Shown here piece by piece: positions 1-5,837 of a DNA stretch of 5,837 bases. Source of the DNA: Eubacteriales bacterium. GTDB lineage: Bacteria > Bacillota > Clostridia > Peptostreptococcales > Acidaminobacteraceae. The translations under genes were made by a program, and so were the position numbers. The notes under the pieces are model-generated. The model had not been told where the DNA came from and did no database searches. It saw only the letters and a list, made by a program, of their open reading frames with translations. The stretch covers positions 1 through 5,837 of the forward strand of contig DAOURC010000050.1 of the NCBI GenBank assembly GCA_030625285.1, written 5' to 3'. Every line of letters begins with the position of its first letter. The first letter of the stretch is position 1.

Positions 1-1377
1 AGCCTCTACCCAGTGAATGGTTCCATTAGGTTTTCTCTCTTTAAATCCGCTGCCGCTTTTCGTCATTGGGTCATAAGTACATTTTAATTCGATGATTTCA
101 CCATTTGCATCTTTTATCACTTCATTGCATTTGATAAAATACGCATGCTTGAGTCTAACCTCAGCACCAGGATAAAGTCTCTTCCATTTCTTTGGAGGCT
201 CTTCTATGAAATCCTCTTTCTCAATGTAAATTTCATTTGAAAACGGAATCATTCTCGTTCCCATTTCCTCGTTTTCCTGGTTGTTTTCAGCTTCCAACAA
301 TTCAATTTCATCATAGTTGGTTATCGTCACCTTCAAAGGATCGATAACAGCCATGGTACGAGGCACTTTGAGTTTTAAATCCTCTCTCACAAAATGCTCC
401 AGCATCATACTATCGATCAAACTATTGCTCTTTGAAACTCCAACCGCTCTAGCGAAATTTTTTATTGCATCTGGAGTATACCCTCTTCTTCTTAGACCAG
501 AAATAGTAGGTAGTCTAGGATCATCCCAGCCATCTACGACTTTTTCATCTACTAGCAACTTCAATTTTCTCTTGCTCATAAGAGTATTGGTCATTTCAAG
601 TCTTGCAAATTCTATCTGTCTTGGAACAGCTTCCATTTCACAGTTTTCTACAACCCAATCGTATATAGGTCTGTGGTCTTCAAATTCCAACGTGCAAAGA
701 GAATGTGTAATTCCCTCTATTGCATCTTCTAGTGGATGAGCAAAATCGTACATAGGATAAATGCACCATTTGTCGCCAGTTTGGTGATGAGTCTTATGAG
801 CTATCCTATATATGACAGGATCTCTCATATTTATATTCGGGCTGCTCATATCTATTTTCGCTCTTAGAACTCTAGATCCGTCTTCAAATTCACCGTTCTT
901 CATTTTAGTGAACAAGTCGACATTGTCTTCTATAGAACGTTTTCTATACTCGTTTTCTGTACCCGTTTTAGTGAGCGTTCCTCTTTCTTCACTTATTTTT
1001 TCTGGTGTCGAGTCATCTACATAAGCGAGTCCTTTTTTTACCAAAATCATCGCTCTATTGTACATCTCTTCAAAGTAATCAGATGCATAGTGAAGGCTAT
1101 CCCATTCATAACCCAGCCATTTTATATCGTTCATAATCGATTCTACGTATTCTACATCTTCTTTTACTGGATTTGTATCGTCGAATCTTAAATTTGTTTT
1201 CCCGCCAAATTCTTGAGCTAAATCAAAGTTGATAATAATCGCCTTTGCGTGGCCTATGTGAATATAACCATTTGGTTCAGGTGGAAAACGAGTTACAATT
1301 TTTTTGTGTTTTCCCGATTCTAAATCATCGATAATGATTTTCTTAATGAAATTAGATGATACTTTTGCTTCTTCCAA
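1..1377 (-). CDS. glnS: glutaminyl-tRNA synthetase (GlnRS), C-terminal end beyond the window
   Basis: Cytoplasmic class I aminoacyl-tRNA synthetase that charges tRNA-Gln directly with glutamine. I translated the reverse complement from the TTG at 1377 to the window edge and obtained 459 uninterrupted codons without a frameshift. The Rossmann-fold signature [14 protein letters not shown] carries HIGH at residues 40-43. The GlnRS-type second motif MSKRK is at 267-271. Other GlnRS-like stretches are [21 protein letters not shown] (204-212) and [17 protein letters not shown]. Agreement with remembered E. coli GlnRS runs throughout and continues into the C-terminal beta-barrel anticodon-binding region (GTIHWVEA at the edge). 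About 95 residues are missing relative to the usual length of about 550. The TTG start is chosen because an AGGAGGTG site sits just upstream; an in-frame GTG at 1386 lies inside that site and is too close. It is last in the visible serS-peptidase-glnS series, 12 nt after the peptidase stop. Many Gram-positives lack GlnRS, so its presence is informative. Confidence 0.97.
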   Translation of the reverse strand, partial: MEEAKVSSNFIKKIIIDDLESGKHKKIVTRFPPEPNGYIHIGHAKAIIINFDLAQEFGGKTNLRFDDTNPVKEDVEYVESIMNDIKWLGYEWDSLHYASDYFEEMYNRAMILVKKGLAYVDDSTPEKISEERGTLTKTGTENEYRKRSIEDNVDLFTKMKNGEFEDGSRVLRAKIDMSSPNINMRDPVIYRIAHKTHHQTGDKWCIYPMYDFAHPLEDAIEGITHSLCTLEFEDHRPIYDWVVENCEMEAVPRQIEFARLEMTNTLMSKRKLKLLVDEKVVDGWDDPRLPTISGLRRRGYTPDAIKNFARAVGVSKSNSLIDSMMLEHFVREDLKLKVPRTMAVIDPLKVTITNYDEIELLEAENNQENEEMGTRMIPFSNEIYIEKEDFIEEPPKKWKRLYPGAEVRLKHAYFIKCNEVIKDANGEIIELKCTYDPMTKSGSGFKERKPNGTIHWVEA

Positions 1378-1383
1378 AATATT

Positions 1384-1391
1384 CACCTCCT
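1384..1391 (-). promoter_or_regulatory. ribosome binding site of glnS, overlapping the upstream stop codon
   Basis: AGGAGGTG is an essentially perfect Shine-Dalgarno sequence, 6 nt before the TTG at 1377. It supports the non-ATG start. The TAG stop of the oligoendopeptidase gene (1392-1390) runs into this site, so termination upstream and initiation of glnS are probably coupled. Confidence 0.85.
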
Positions 1392-3084
1392 AAAATTTAC
1401 TGTCATCAAATTTATTTATTCGTCTTTCAACTTTTGAAATGATATCTTTAATAACTTCGATATCGAAAGGATTTGATAATTTTCCTTTTTCTAAAAGTTT
1501 GGTAAAAGGTTCACTTCCAGCCACGTCGCACATATCTAAATATTCTTCCCACGCACTTTCTCTATCTTTTTCGAATTTATTATAAATCTCAAAAGCTGCA
1601 ATTTGAGCTAATGTATAATCGATGTAGTAAAAAGGCACCTCGTAAATATGTCCTTGTTTTTGCCAAAAACCACCTTGTGACAAATACTCATTATCACCAT
1701 AATCCAAATACGGCATATATTTTTTCTCGATTTCACTCCATAAAGTCTTTCTCTCTTTTGGCGTTAAATCCGGGTTTTCATATACTCTATGCTGAAATTC
1801 ATCTACTGTGACTCCATAAGGAATAAAAGTCAAGCTGTTTTGCATATGCATGAATTTGAATTTCTCATCATCTTCACCAAAAAACAGGTCCATCCATGGC
1901 CAAGTAATAAATTCCATCCCCATAGAGAATATCTCCGCCGCTTCAGTTGTCGGCCAGACAAATTCAGGTTCATTATGATGTCTTCCGCTATAAACTTGAA
2001 GTGCATGACCAAATTCATGAGTCAGAACTGTCACGTCTCCAAATGTTCCATTGAAGTTTGAAAAGATAAACGGCATTTTTTCTCCCTGTATGTAGGTGCA
2101 ATATCCACCTGCCGATTTACCCTTCTTAGCGGTTAAATCCATCATTTCTTTTTCAACCATCAGGTTGAAAAATTCATTCGTTTCATTCGAAAGCCCTTTA
2201 TACATTTTTTTCGCATTATCGACTATTATTTCTTCCGTTCCATTGGGTTTTGGGTTTCCCGTCTTAAATGAATATCTAAGGTCAAAATACATCAGCTGGT
2301 CTATGCCGATTCTTTTTTCTTGTCTTTCCATCAATTCATTGCTAACCGGTGTAATAAATTTACAAACCGCTTCTCTAAAGACTTCCACTTCCTTGGACGT
2401 ATAATCAGTTCTACACATTCTTGCATACGCCAGGTCGATAAAATTGTCATACCCCAATTTCAAAGCTATCTTATGTCTTAAATGAACAAGCTCATCATAT
2501 ATCCTATCAAGCTCATCCTCATTAGCTTCAAAAAACCCGAAATACGCCTCGTGTGCATCTTTTCTCACAGCCCTGTCGTTATCAGTCAAATACGGTCCCA
2601 TCTCCGCTAGCGTCAATTCCTTGCCTAAAAAACTGATTTTAGCAGAAGCTATCAACTTGTCGTATTCACTCACTAATTTATTTTCATTTTGTAGATCTTC
2701 AATCACTTCACCGCTGAAAGTTTTTAAACTCACCTTTGCAAGATTAAAAAACTGAACAGGACGCAATGTCTTTAACTCATCAATGAATTCTGAATCTAAA
2801 ATAGTTTCATAGAATTTCTTTACAACACTAAAAAATTCAGGACCCGCTTCATTGAAAAAGTCGTTTTCCTTATCGTAAAAAGTGTCTAATGTATCTACAC
2901 TATGGCGCACATAACAAAGATTTTCCATAGTATCGTAGAATTTTCTTTTTTCATTGATCAGTGAAATGATTTCATTTTGCCTCTTGGCGGTTTTAGCAGT
3001 TTTAAAAACTTTTAAATACGTCAGGATTTCTTCTCCTAGAATAGTTAAATCAGGTCTTATATATTTTATATCTGAAAATTTCAT
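1390..3084 (-). CDS. M3 family zinc oligoendopeptidase (Pz-peptidase-like)
   Basis: A 564-residue cytoplasmic metallopeptidase expected to cleave short peptides. It has no signal peptide or membrane segment. The zinc motif HEFGH is at residues 356-360 (H356 and H360 ligands, E357 the catalytic base). The likely third ligand is E384, in the ExxSxxxE pattern that follows about 28 residues later in M3 enzymes (E381 is a less likely alternative). The segment YEVPFYYIDYTLAQ near the C-terminus matches the conserved region supplying active-site Tyr/His residues in the family. The N-terminal part is helical and charged, as usual for the lid domain. The length fits the shorter M3 subgroup that includes Geobacillus Pz-peptidase A better than classical PepF (about 600 residues), so no pepF symbol is given. 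The ATG follows serS by 11 nt with AAGGGGA as ribosome binding site, overlapping the serS stop. It is probably cotranscribed with serS and glnS and would supply amino acids from peptides. Confidence 0.93.
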   Translation of the reverse strand: MKFSDIKYIRPDLTILGEEILTYLKVFKTAKTAKRQNEIISLINEKRKFYDTMENLCYVRHSVDTLDTFYDKENDFFNEAGPEFFSVVKKFYETILDSEFIDELKTLRPVQFFNLAKVSLKTFSGEVIEDLQNENKLVSEYDKLIASAKISFLGKELTLAEMGPYLTDNDRAVRKDAHEAYFGFFEANEDELDRIYDELVHLRHKIALKLGYDNFIDLAYARMCRTDYTSKEVEVFREAVCKFITPVSNELMERQEKRIGIDQLMYFDLRYSFKTGNPKPNGTEEIIVDNAKKMYKGLSNETNEFFNLMVEKEMMDLTAKKGKSAGGYCTYIQGEKMPFIFSNFNGTFGDVTVLTHEFGHALQVYSGRHHNEPEFVWPTTEAAEIFSMGMEFITWPWMDLFFGEDDEKFKFMHMQNSLTFIPYGVTVDEFQHRVYENPDLTPKERKTLWSEIEKKYMPYLDYGDNEYLSQGGFWQKQGHIYEVPFYYIDYTLAQIAAFEIYNKFEKDRESAWEEYLDMCDVAGSEPFTKLLEKGKLSNPFDIEVIKDIISKVERRINKFDDSKF

Positions 3085-3095
3085 ACTCAGTCCCC

Positions 3096-4370
3096 TTACT
3101 TGATTTCAGTTTTGCCACCCATATAATGAACTAAAGCTTCTGGCACTATTATTGTACCCTCTTTTGTCTGGTAATTCTCAATAATCGCTGCCAATGTTCT
3201 TCCTACAGCAAGTCCTGATCCATTTATAGTGTGTATATGGTTTACTTTTTTAGTTTCAGAATCTCTATATCTAATATTGCTTCTTCTTGCCTGGTATCCT
3301 TCAAAGTTGCTGCAAGAACTGATTTCTACATATCTATTATAACTCGGCATCCATACCTCGATATCATAGGTTTTCGCACTAGAAAAACCTAAATCACCGC
3401 CACAAAGTAAAACTACTCTATAAGGTATTTTCAATCTTTTCAGAACTTCTTCTGCATTAAGTAATAATTTTTCAAGTTCTTCATAAGAATTCTCAGGCTT
3501 GACGAATTTCACCAACTCTACTTTATTGAATTGATGTTGCCTAATCAATCCACGAGTGTCCCTTCCTGCCGAACCGGCTTCTTTTCTAAAACACGGTGTA
3601 TATGCCGTATGATAGATTGGAAGTTTTTCACCATCGAGAATCTCATTCATATATAGATTGGTTATCGGTACTTCAGCTGTCGGTACTAAAAAGAAATCTT
3701 TTGCCGGAACATGGAACATATCGTCTTCAAATTTAGGTAATTGTCCCGTGCCGATCATAGCGTCCCTATTTACCATAAACGGCGTTAATATTTCAGTGTA
3801 GCCGTGTTCTATCGTATGAAGATTAAGCATGAAATTAATCAATGCTCTCTCCATATTCGCTCCCATTCCCTTTAAAACAGTGAATCTTGTACCTGCAATC
3901 TTTGTCGCTCTTTCAAAATCTAAAATATCTAGATCTACGCCTAAATCCCAATGAGGTTTCGGCTCAAAATCAAATTTGGTAGGCTCAGACCATTTTCTGA
4001 TTTCTATATTGTCCTCGTCAGAATCACCTGGTGGGGTTCCTTCATTTGGAGTGTTGGGAACTGACAATAATAGTTCTTTTAAAGAATCGTCGACTACTTT
4101 TACCTTATCATCGTAACCCTTGATTTCCTCCGACAAATTCTTGAGTTCTTCCATTAAAGATTCAGTATCTTTACCTTCTTTTTTATACTTTGGAATCTCT
4201 TTGGATTTTGTCTTTTGCTCATTCTTCATTGTTTCTACCTTGGTCAACAGTTCTCTTCTTTTTAGGTCGAGTTCCAATATTGAATCGATTCCAAATTCAC
4301 CCTTGCCCCTAAGCAAAATAAGTCTTTTAACCTCTTCAAATTCATTTCTTAATCTTTTTATATCTAACAT
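3096..4370 (-). CDS. serS: seryl-tRNA synthetase (SerRS)
   Basis: Cytoplasmic class II synthetase that charges tRNA-Ser with serine and also makes Ser-tRNA-Sec where present. The 424-residue length is normal. Residues about 28-105 are rich in Lys/Glu and form the long antiparallel coiled coil that grips the tRNA-Ser variable arm. The catalytic core follows: a motif 1 region around [20 protein letters not shown], the serine-site stretch TAEVPITN, motif 2 beginning [17 protein letters not shown] at residue 261, and motif 3 [18 protein letters not shown] at 384-401 with its invariant arginine at 391. The ATG at 4370 is preceded by GGAGGTG (4382-4376), 5 nt away. The 5' leader is a T-box riboswitch with a serine specifier, which independently confirms the assignment. 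The stop at 3098-3096 is followed after 11 nt by the oligoendopeptidase gene. Confidence 0.98.
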   Translation of the reverse strand: MLDIKRLRNEFEEVKRLILLRGKGEFGIDSILELDLKRRELLTKVETMKNEQKTKSKEIPKYKKEGKDTESLMEELKNLSEEIKGYDDKVKVVDDSLKELLLSVPNTPNEGTPPGDSDEDNIEIRKWSEPTKFDFEPKPHWDLGVDLDILDFERATKIAGTRFTVLKGMGANMERALINFMLNLHTIEHGYTEILTPFMVNRDAMIGTGQLPKFEDDMFHVPAKDFFLVPTAEVPITNLYMNEILDGEKLPIYHTAYTPCFRKEAGSAGRDTRGLIRQHQFNKVELVKFVKPENSYEELEKLLLNAEEVLKRLKIPYRVVLLCGGDLGFSSAKTYDIEVWMPSYNRYVEISSCSNFEGYQARRSNIRYRDSETKKVNHIHTINGSGLAVGRTLAAIIENYQTKEGTIIVPEALVHYMGGKTEIK

Positions 4371-4390
4371 AAAAACACCTCCGATAAAAT

Positions 4391-4429
4391 AAAAAAATAC
4401 CCCTAATCACTTACTAAAAATAGTAAGGG
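4391..4429 (-). terminator. intrinsic terminator of the serine T-box
   Basis: CTTACTA (4427-4421) pairs perfectly with TAGTAAG (4416-4410) around a TTTT loop. CCCT at the 5' side can extend the stem with AGGGG (4404-4400), leaving a small bulge TGATT. A run of seven T residues follows at 4397-4391. It stops transcription when tRNA-Ser is charged. It would also stop readthrough coming from murI and the sigma-like gene upstream. Confidence 0.85.
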
Positions 4430-4455
4430 ACGAGAAGTACCCGCGTTGCCACCCT
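4426..4455 (-). promoter_or_regulatory. T-box antiterminator element
   Basis: AGGGTGGCAACGCG (4455-4442) and the downstream CGTCCCT (ending at 4426) form the conserved antiterminator, with AGGG pairing CCCT. The bulge TGGC would bind the free GCCA end of tRNA-Ser. CCCT at 4429-4426 is also needed by the terminator, so the two folds exclude each other. Confidence 0.88.
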
Positions 4456-4603
4456 AATTGGTCATAATGACCCACTCAAAAGTTATTTACGATAACCAAA
4501 CGTATAACTCCAGGCTTGATTCAAAGGCATACCCGACAATTCACACCATCCATCGTCTCTCTACAGAATATTGACCTTTTACTTATTCCCTTCACAGTCG
4601 CTA

Positions 4604-4849
4604 TTAATTTTCAATTATGATATCATATAAATCTTTAGTTTTCAATATATTAAAAGCCAACCTTTCAGCTTTATCCATTTCTTCTCTTAATTTCAGTCCC
4701 CTTAGCTTGAATTTTTTCCCTATTTCTTTCATAGAGAAAGGTTCTTCAAATCCAATACCATAGCGCATAAAAATCATTTCTTTGTACTTCTGATCAATTT
4801 TCGCACTAATTATTGCATCTTTCACACGGGGATCATCAAAATTTGTCAC
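4604..4849 (-). CDS. small sigma-70 region 4-like helix-turn-helix protein
   Basis: An 81-residue protein that is probably DNA- or RNA polymerase-binding. Residues about 22-69 resemble sigma-70 region 4: YKEMIFMRYGIG (22-33) matches the helix preceding the HTH (compare the L/MRYG pattern of sigma factors). SMKEIGKKFKL (39-49) matches the first HTH helix and turn. LRGLKLREEMDKAERLAF (49-66) sits where the recognition helix lies. There is no sigma region 2, so it is not a complete sigma factor. An open frame extends upstream to an ATG at 4912 inside murI. I prefer the GTG at 4849 because AAGAGGTGA (4862-4854) is placed correctly for it and the longer form would overlap murI by 59 nt. It starts 4 nt after the murI stop and is probably translationally coupled to it. 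Its target is unknown, and a general HTH protein of another family remains possible. Confidence 0.82.
   Translation of the reverse strand: MTNFDDPRVKDAIISAKIDQKYKEMIFMRYGIGFEEPFSMKEIGKKFKLRGLKLREEMDKAERLAFNILKTKDLYDIIIEN
4617..4645 (-). promoter_or_regulatory. predicted promoter of the serS T-box leader
   Basis: TTGAAA (4645-4640) and TATCAT (4622-4617) are separated by 17 nt, each one base from the sigma-A consensus. The expected start near 4610 is a few bases before the T-box Stem I base at 4601, where a leader promoter should lie. The site overlaps the last codons of the sigma-like gene. The call rests on sequence match and position only; in such AT-rich DNA chance matches are common. Confidence 0.55.
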
Positions 4850-4853
4850 TCTA

Positions 4854-4862
4854 TCACCTCTT
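4854..4862 (-). promoter_or_regulatory. ribosome binding site of the sigma-like gene, within the murI 3' end
   Basis: AAGAGGTGA contains the murI TGA stop as its last three bases and lies 4 nt before the GTG at 4849. It decides the start of the small gene and suggests stop-start coupling with murI. Confidence 0.75.
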
Positions 4863-5630
4863 AAGCTTCTGATATTTATTGAACAATTCAAATGATTGTT
4901 CCACCATTTCATCTGAAAGAGAGTTCTCGATTCTCAAATATCCTTTATCTTGATTCTTTGTTGAAATGCTCTTTTCTTCTAAAATTTGCTTGACCCTTCT
5001 AACGGTTCCCATATTGCCATCGTATATTTTAATGTTTTCTCCAAATATATTTAATAATACTCTTTTAAGATACAAAAAATGTGTACACCCAAGTACTATC
5101 GATTCCATTTTCTTTATATCGTATTCTAAAAATATCTCTTTAATATAATCTTCAATTTCATCTCCGTTAATAACGCCGTTTTCAACTAACGTCACCAATC
5201 TAGGGCTTGAAATTTTAATTACCTTTCCTTTTCCTTTAAGTCTATTGATAAGAGAGTTGAACTTATCGAGTTTTAAAGTCATAGGAGTAGCCATCACAAA
5301 TATATGACCGCCATTATTCTCTTTCATTGCCGGTTTAATTGCAGGTTCCATTCCGATAATCGGAACAGAGTACTTATCCCTTAAATAATTGATTGAAGCG
5401 CTTGTCGCAGTATTACATGCAATAACAACTACCTTGGCCCCTCTGTCGATCAATCCCTTTACAGCTTCATCTGTCAAATCGATAATATCATTTTGATCTT
5501 TAATGCCGTAAGGTGCATTTATAGAATCTCCATAAAATATGAAATTTTCATAGGGCAACGATTCTGCTAAATCCGCTAATACAGTAACTCCGCCCATCCC
5601 CGAATCAAAAACACCGATAAAGTTTTCCAT
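4854..5630 (-). CDS. murI: glutamate racemase
   Basis: Cytoplasmic, cofactor-independent enzyme that interconverts L- and D-glutamate and provides D-Glu for peptidoglycan. The 258-residue length is typical. Both halves of the Asp/Glu racemase fold carry their signatures. The N-terminal GVFDSGMGG has D9 and S10. FYGDSINAPYG is at residues 32-42. The first catalytic cysteine is C72 in VVIACNTATSAS, and the second is C182 in VLGCTHF, followed by T183 and H184. The ATG at 5630 is preceded by AAAGAGGA at suitable spacing and by an extended -10 promoter, so murI is probably first in its transcript. The C-terminal codons overlap the ribosome binding site of the sigma-like gene. Nothing is unusual in the protein itself. 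Confidence 0.97.
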   Translation of the reverse strand: MENFIGVFDSGMGGVTVLADLAESLPYENFIFYGDSINAPYGIKDQNDIIDLTDEAVKGLIDRGAKVVVIACNTATSASINYLRDKYSVPIIGMEPAIKPAMKENNGGHIFVMATPMTLKLDKFNSLINRLKGKGKVIKISSPRLVTLVENGVINGDEIEDYIKEIFLEYDIKKMESIVLGCTHFLYLKRVLLNIFGENIKIYDGNMGTVRRVKQILEEKSISTKNQDKGYLRIENSLSDEMVEQSFELFNKYQKLKR

Positions 5631-5656
5631 AGCATTCCTCTTTAATATTTTTTTTA

Positions 5657-5665
5657 ATTATATCA
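5657..5665 (-). promoter_or_regulatory. predicted extended -10 promoter of murI
   Basis: TGATATAAT is a perfect TGnTATAAT extended -10 element, 26 nt before the murI ATG, giving a leader of roughly 20 nt. I find no good -35 hexamer at 16-18 nt spacing, which is tolerable for an extended -10 promoter. The surrounding DNA is very AT-rich, so the call depends on the TG extension and position. Confidence 0.6.
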
Positions 5666-5690
5666 TATTTTCAATTTTAATGGGTATACA

Positions 5691-5710
5691 TTAGTTGAGG
5701 TGACTAACTA
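5691..5710. repeat. short inverted repeat, possible operator or translation-control hairpin
   Basis: TTAGT (5691-5695) pairs with ACTAA (5703-5707), or alternatively TAGTT (5692-5696) with AACTA (5706-5710). The loop holds GAGGTG, which on the plus strand lies 7 nt before an ATG at 5710 that opens only a 7-codon frame (MISQVKI, stop at 5731). It lies upstream of the murI promoter. It may be an operator-like dyad, a leader peptide signal or the remnant of a lost gene; the sequence does not decide. Confidence 0.35.
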
Positions 5711-5733
5711 TGATAAGTCAAGTGAAAATTTAA

Positions 5734-5753
5734 AATAAAATAAGCATTTTATT
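5734..5753. repeat. AT-rich perfect inverted repeat
   Basis: AATAAAAT (5734-5741) and ATTTTATT (5746-5753) form an 8-bp stem around the loop AAGC. It lacks GC pairs, so it would be a weak terminator at best. It overlaps the left arm of the larger inverted repeat at 5740-5816. Confidence 0.4.
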
Positions 5754-5816
5754 GCATGACAAAAAGACCTCAAATAATTATAAAATTTGAAGTCCAAGAA
5801 CAACAATGATGCTTAT
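5740..5816. repeat. nested inverted repeats in the intergenic region right of murI
   Basis: ATAAGCAT (5740-5747) is perfectly complementary to ATGCTTAT (5809-5816). Inside it, GACCTCAAAT (5766-5775) pairs with ATTTGAAGTC (5785-5794) with one mismatch around a 9-nt AT loop. Both strands carry stops in all frames across most of the stretch, so coding is unlikely. It could be an RNA hairpin in a leader or trailer, or the end of a mobile or repeat element. I do not recognise a named family. Confidence 0.45.
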
Positions 5817-5837
5817 CTACATTTTGAAGGATCATAT

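Larger units (their letters stand above)
4391..4601 (-). promoter_or_regulatory. T-box riboswitch, serine-specific (specifier UCA)
   Basis: This leader RNA senses uncharged tRNA-Ser and permits readthrough into serS when serine is scarce. The Stem I base GACT (4599-4596) can pair with AGTT further on. The specifier-loop AGTA is at 4583-4580, and AAAGG after it pairs with CCTTT just before the specifier. Distal Stem I shows AGAGAG and GGTGTGA, with GACGAT/ATTGTC pairing. The specifier-loop 3' side reads GAA-TCA-A, giving specifier TCA at 4519-4517, a serine codon. Stem III is GTTAT/ATAAC (4496-4482). The T-box AGGGTGGCAACGCG is at 4455-4442. Its TGGC is complementary to a GCCA 3' end, matching the G73 discriminator known for bacterial tRNA-Ser. 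The T-box differs from the usual AGGGTGGNACCGCG by one base. A terminator and the serS ribosome binding site follow. Confidence 0.95.

Noticed and set aside
317..1024. Plus-strand open frames of 140 and 70 codons (317-739 and 812-1024)
   Set aside because: They lie antisense to the uninterrupted glnS frame, which carries all GlnRS motifs; their products are low-complexity Ser/Leu-rich shadows.
1611..2404. Several open frames of 62-102 codons inside the peptidase gene on both strands
   Set aside because: All overlap the HEFGH-containing 564-residue frame, lack ribosome binding sites and show no recognisable domains.
4120..4392. Plus-strand 90-codon open frame antisense to the 5' end of serS
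   Set aside because: It is the complement of the SerRS coiled coil; Ser/Leu richness follows from Lys/Glu codons on the other strand.
4460..4472. Hairpin GGTCA-TTA-TGACC before the T-box as a separate terminator
   Set aside because: No T run follows; it is part of the T-box leader between Stem III and the antiterminator.
4850..4912. Longer form of the sigma-like protein starting at ATG 4912
   Set aside because: It would overlap murI by 59 nt; the added residues do not look like a sigma domain and the good ribosome binding site fits GTG 4849.
4966..5148. Plus-strand 60-codon open frame within murI
   Set aside because: Antisense shadow of a gene with both catalytic cysteines intact.
5700..5837. 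A tRNA, CRISPR repeat or known insertion sequence in the right-hand non-coding region
   Set aside because: No cloverleaf, CCA-adjacent acceptor stem, regularly spaced repeat or transposase frame is visible; only short inverted repeats remain.

Overview
The window is AT-rich and every confident gene lies on the minus strand, so it reads right to left. It looks like the chromosome of a low-GC Gram-positive anaerobe. The evidence is the strong GGAGGTG-type ribosome binding sites, a T-box riboswitch, a MurI/RacE-type glutamate racemase and a Pz-peptidase-like M3 oligopeptidase. A bacterial GlnRS in such a background would fit Clostridia/Tissierellia (for example the Peptoniphilus/Anaerococcus group). 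That placement is inference, not something the sequence proves.

Layout in transcription order. (1) 5641-5837: a non-coding stretch with inverted repeats and the extended -10 promoter of murI. (2) 4854-5630: murI, glutamate racemase. (3) 4604-4849: an 81-residue protein resembling a free-standing sigma-70 region 4, starting with GTG 4 nt after the murI stop. (4) 4391-4601: a T-box riboswitch with serine specifier UCA, its antiterminator and terminator. A promoter for it probably lies within the 3' end of the sigma-like gene. (5) 3096-4370: serS, seryl-tRNA synthetase. (6) 1390-3084: an M3-family zinc oligoendopeptidase. (7) 1-1377: glnS, glutaminyl-tRNA synthetase, with 459 codons present and the C-terminal end beyond the window.

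Two transcription units are likely. murI and the sigma-like gene form the first; any readthrough from it must cross the serine T-box terminator. serS, the oligoendopeptidase and glnS form the second. Gaps there are 11 and 12 nt, no terminator is visible between the genes, and stop codons are embedded in the next ribosome binding sites. A single serine-sensing T-box may therefore set expression of SerRS, a peptide-degrading enzyme and GlnRS together.

No mobile element, CRISPR array, tRNA or rRNA gene was recognised, and I see no dramatic new system. The points most worth a second look are the wider reach of the serine T-box, the small sigma-region-4-like protein coupled to murI, and the nested inverted repeats at the right edge.
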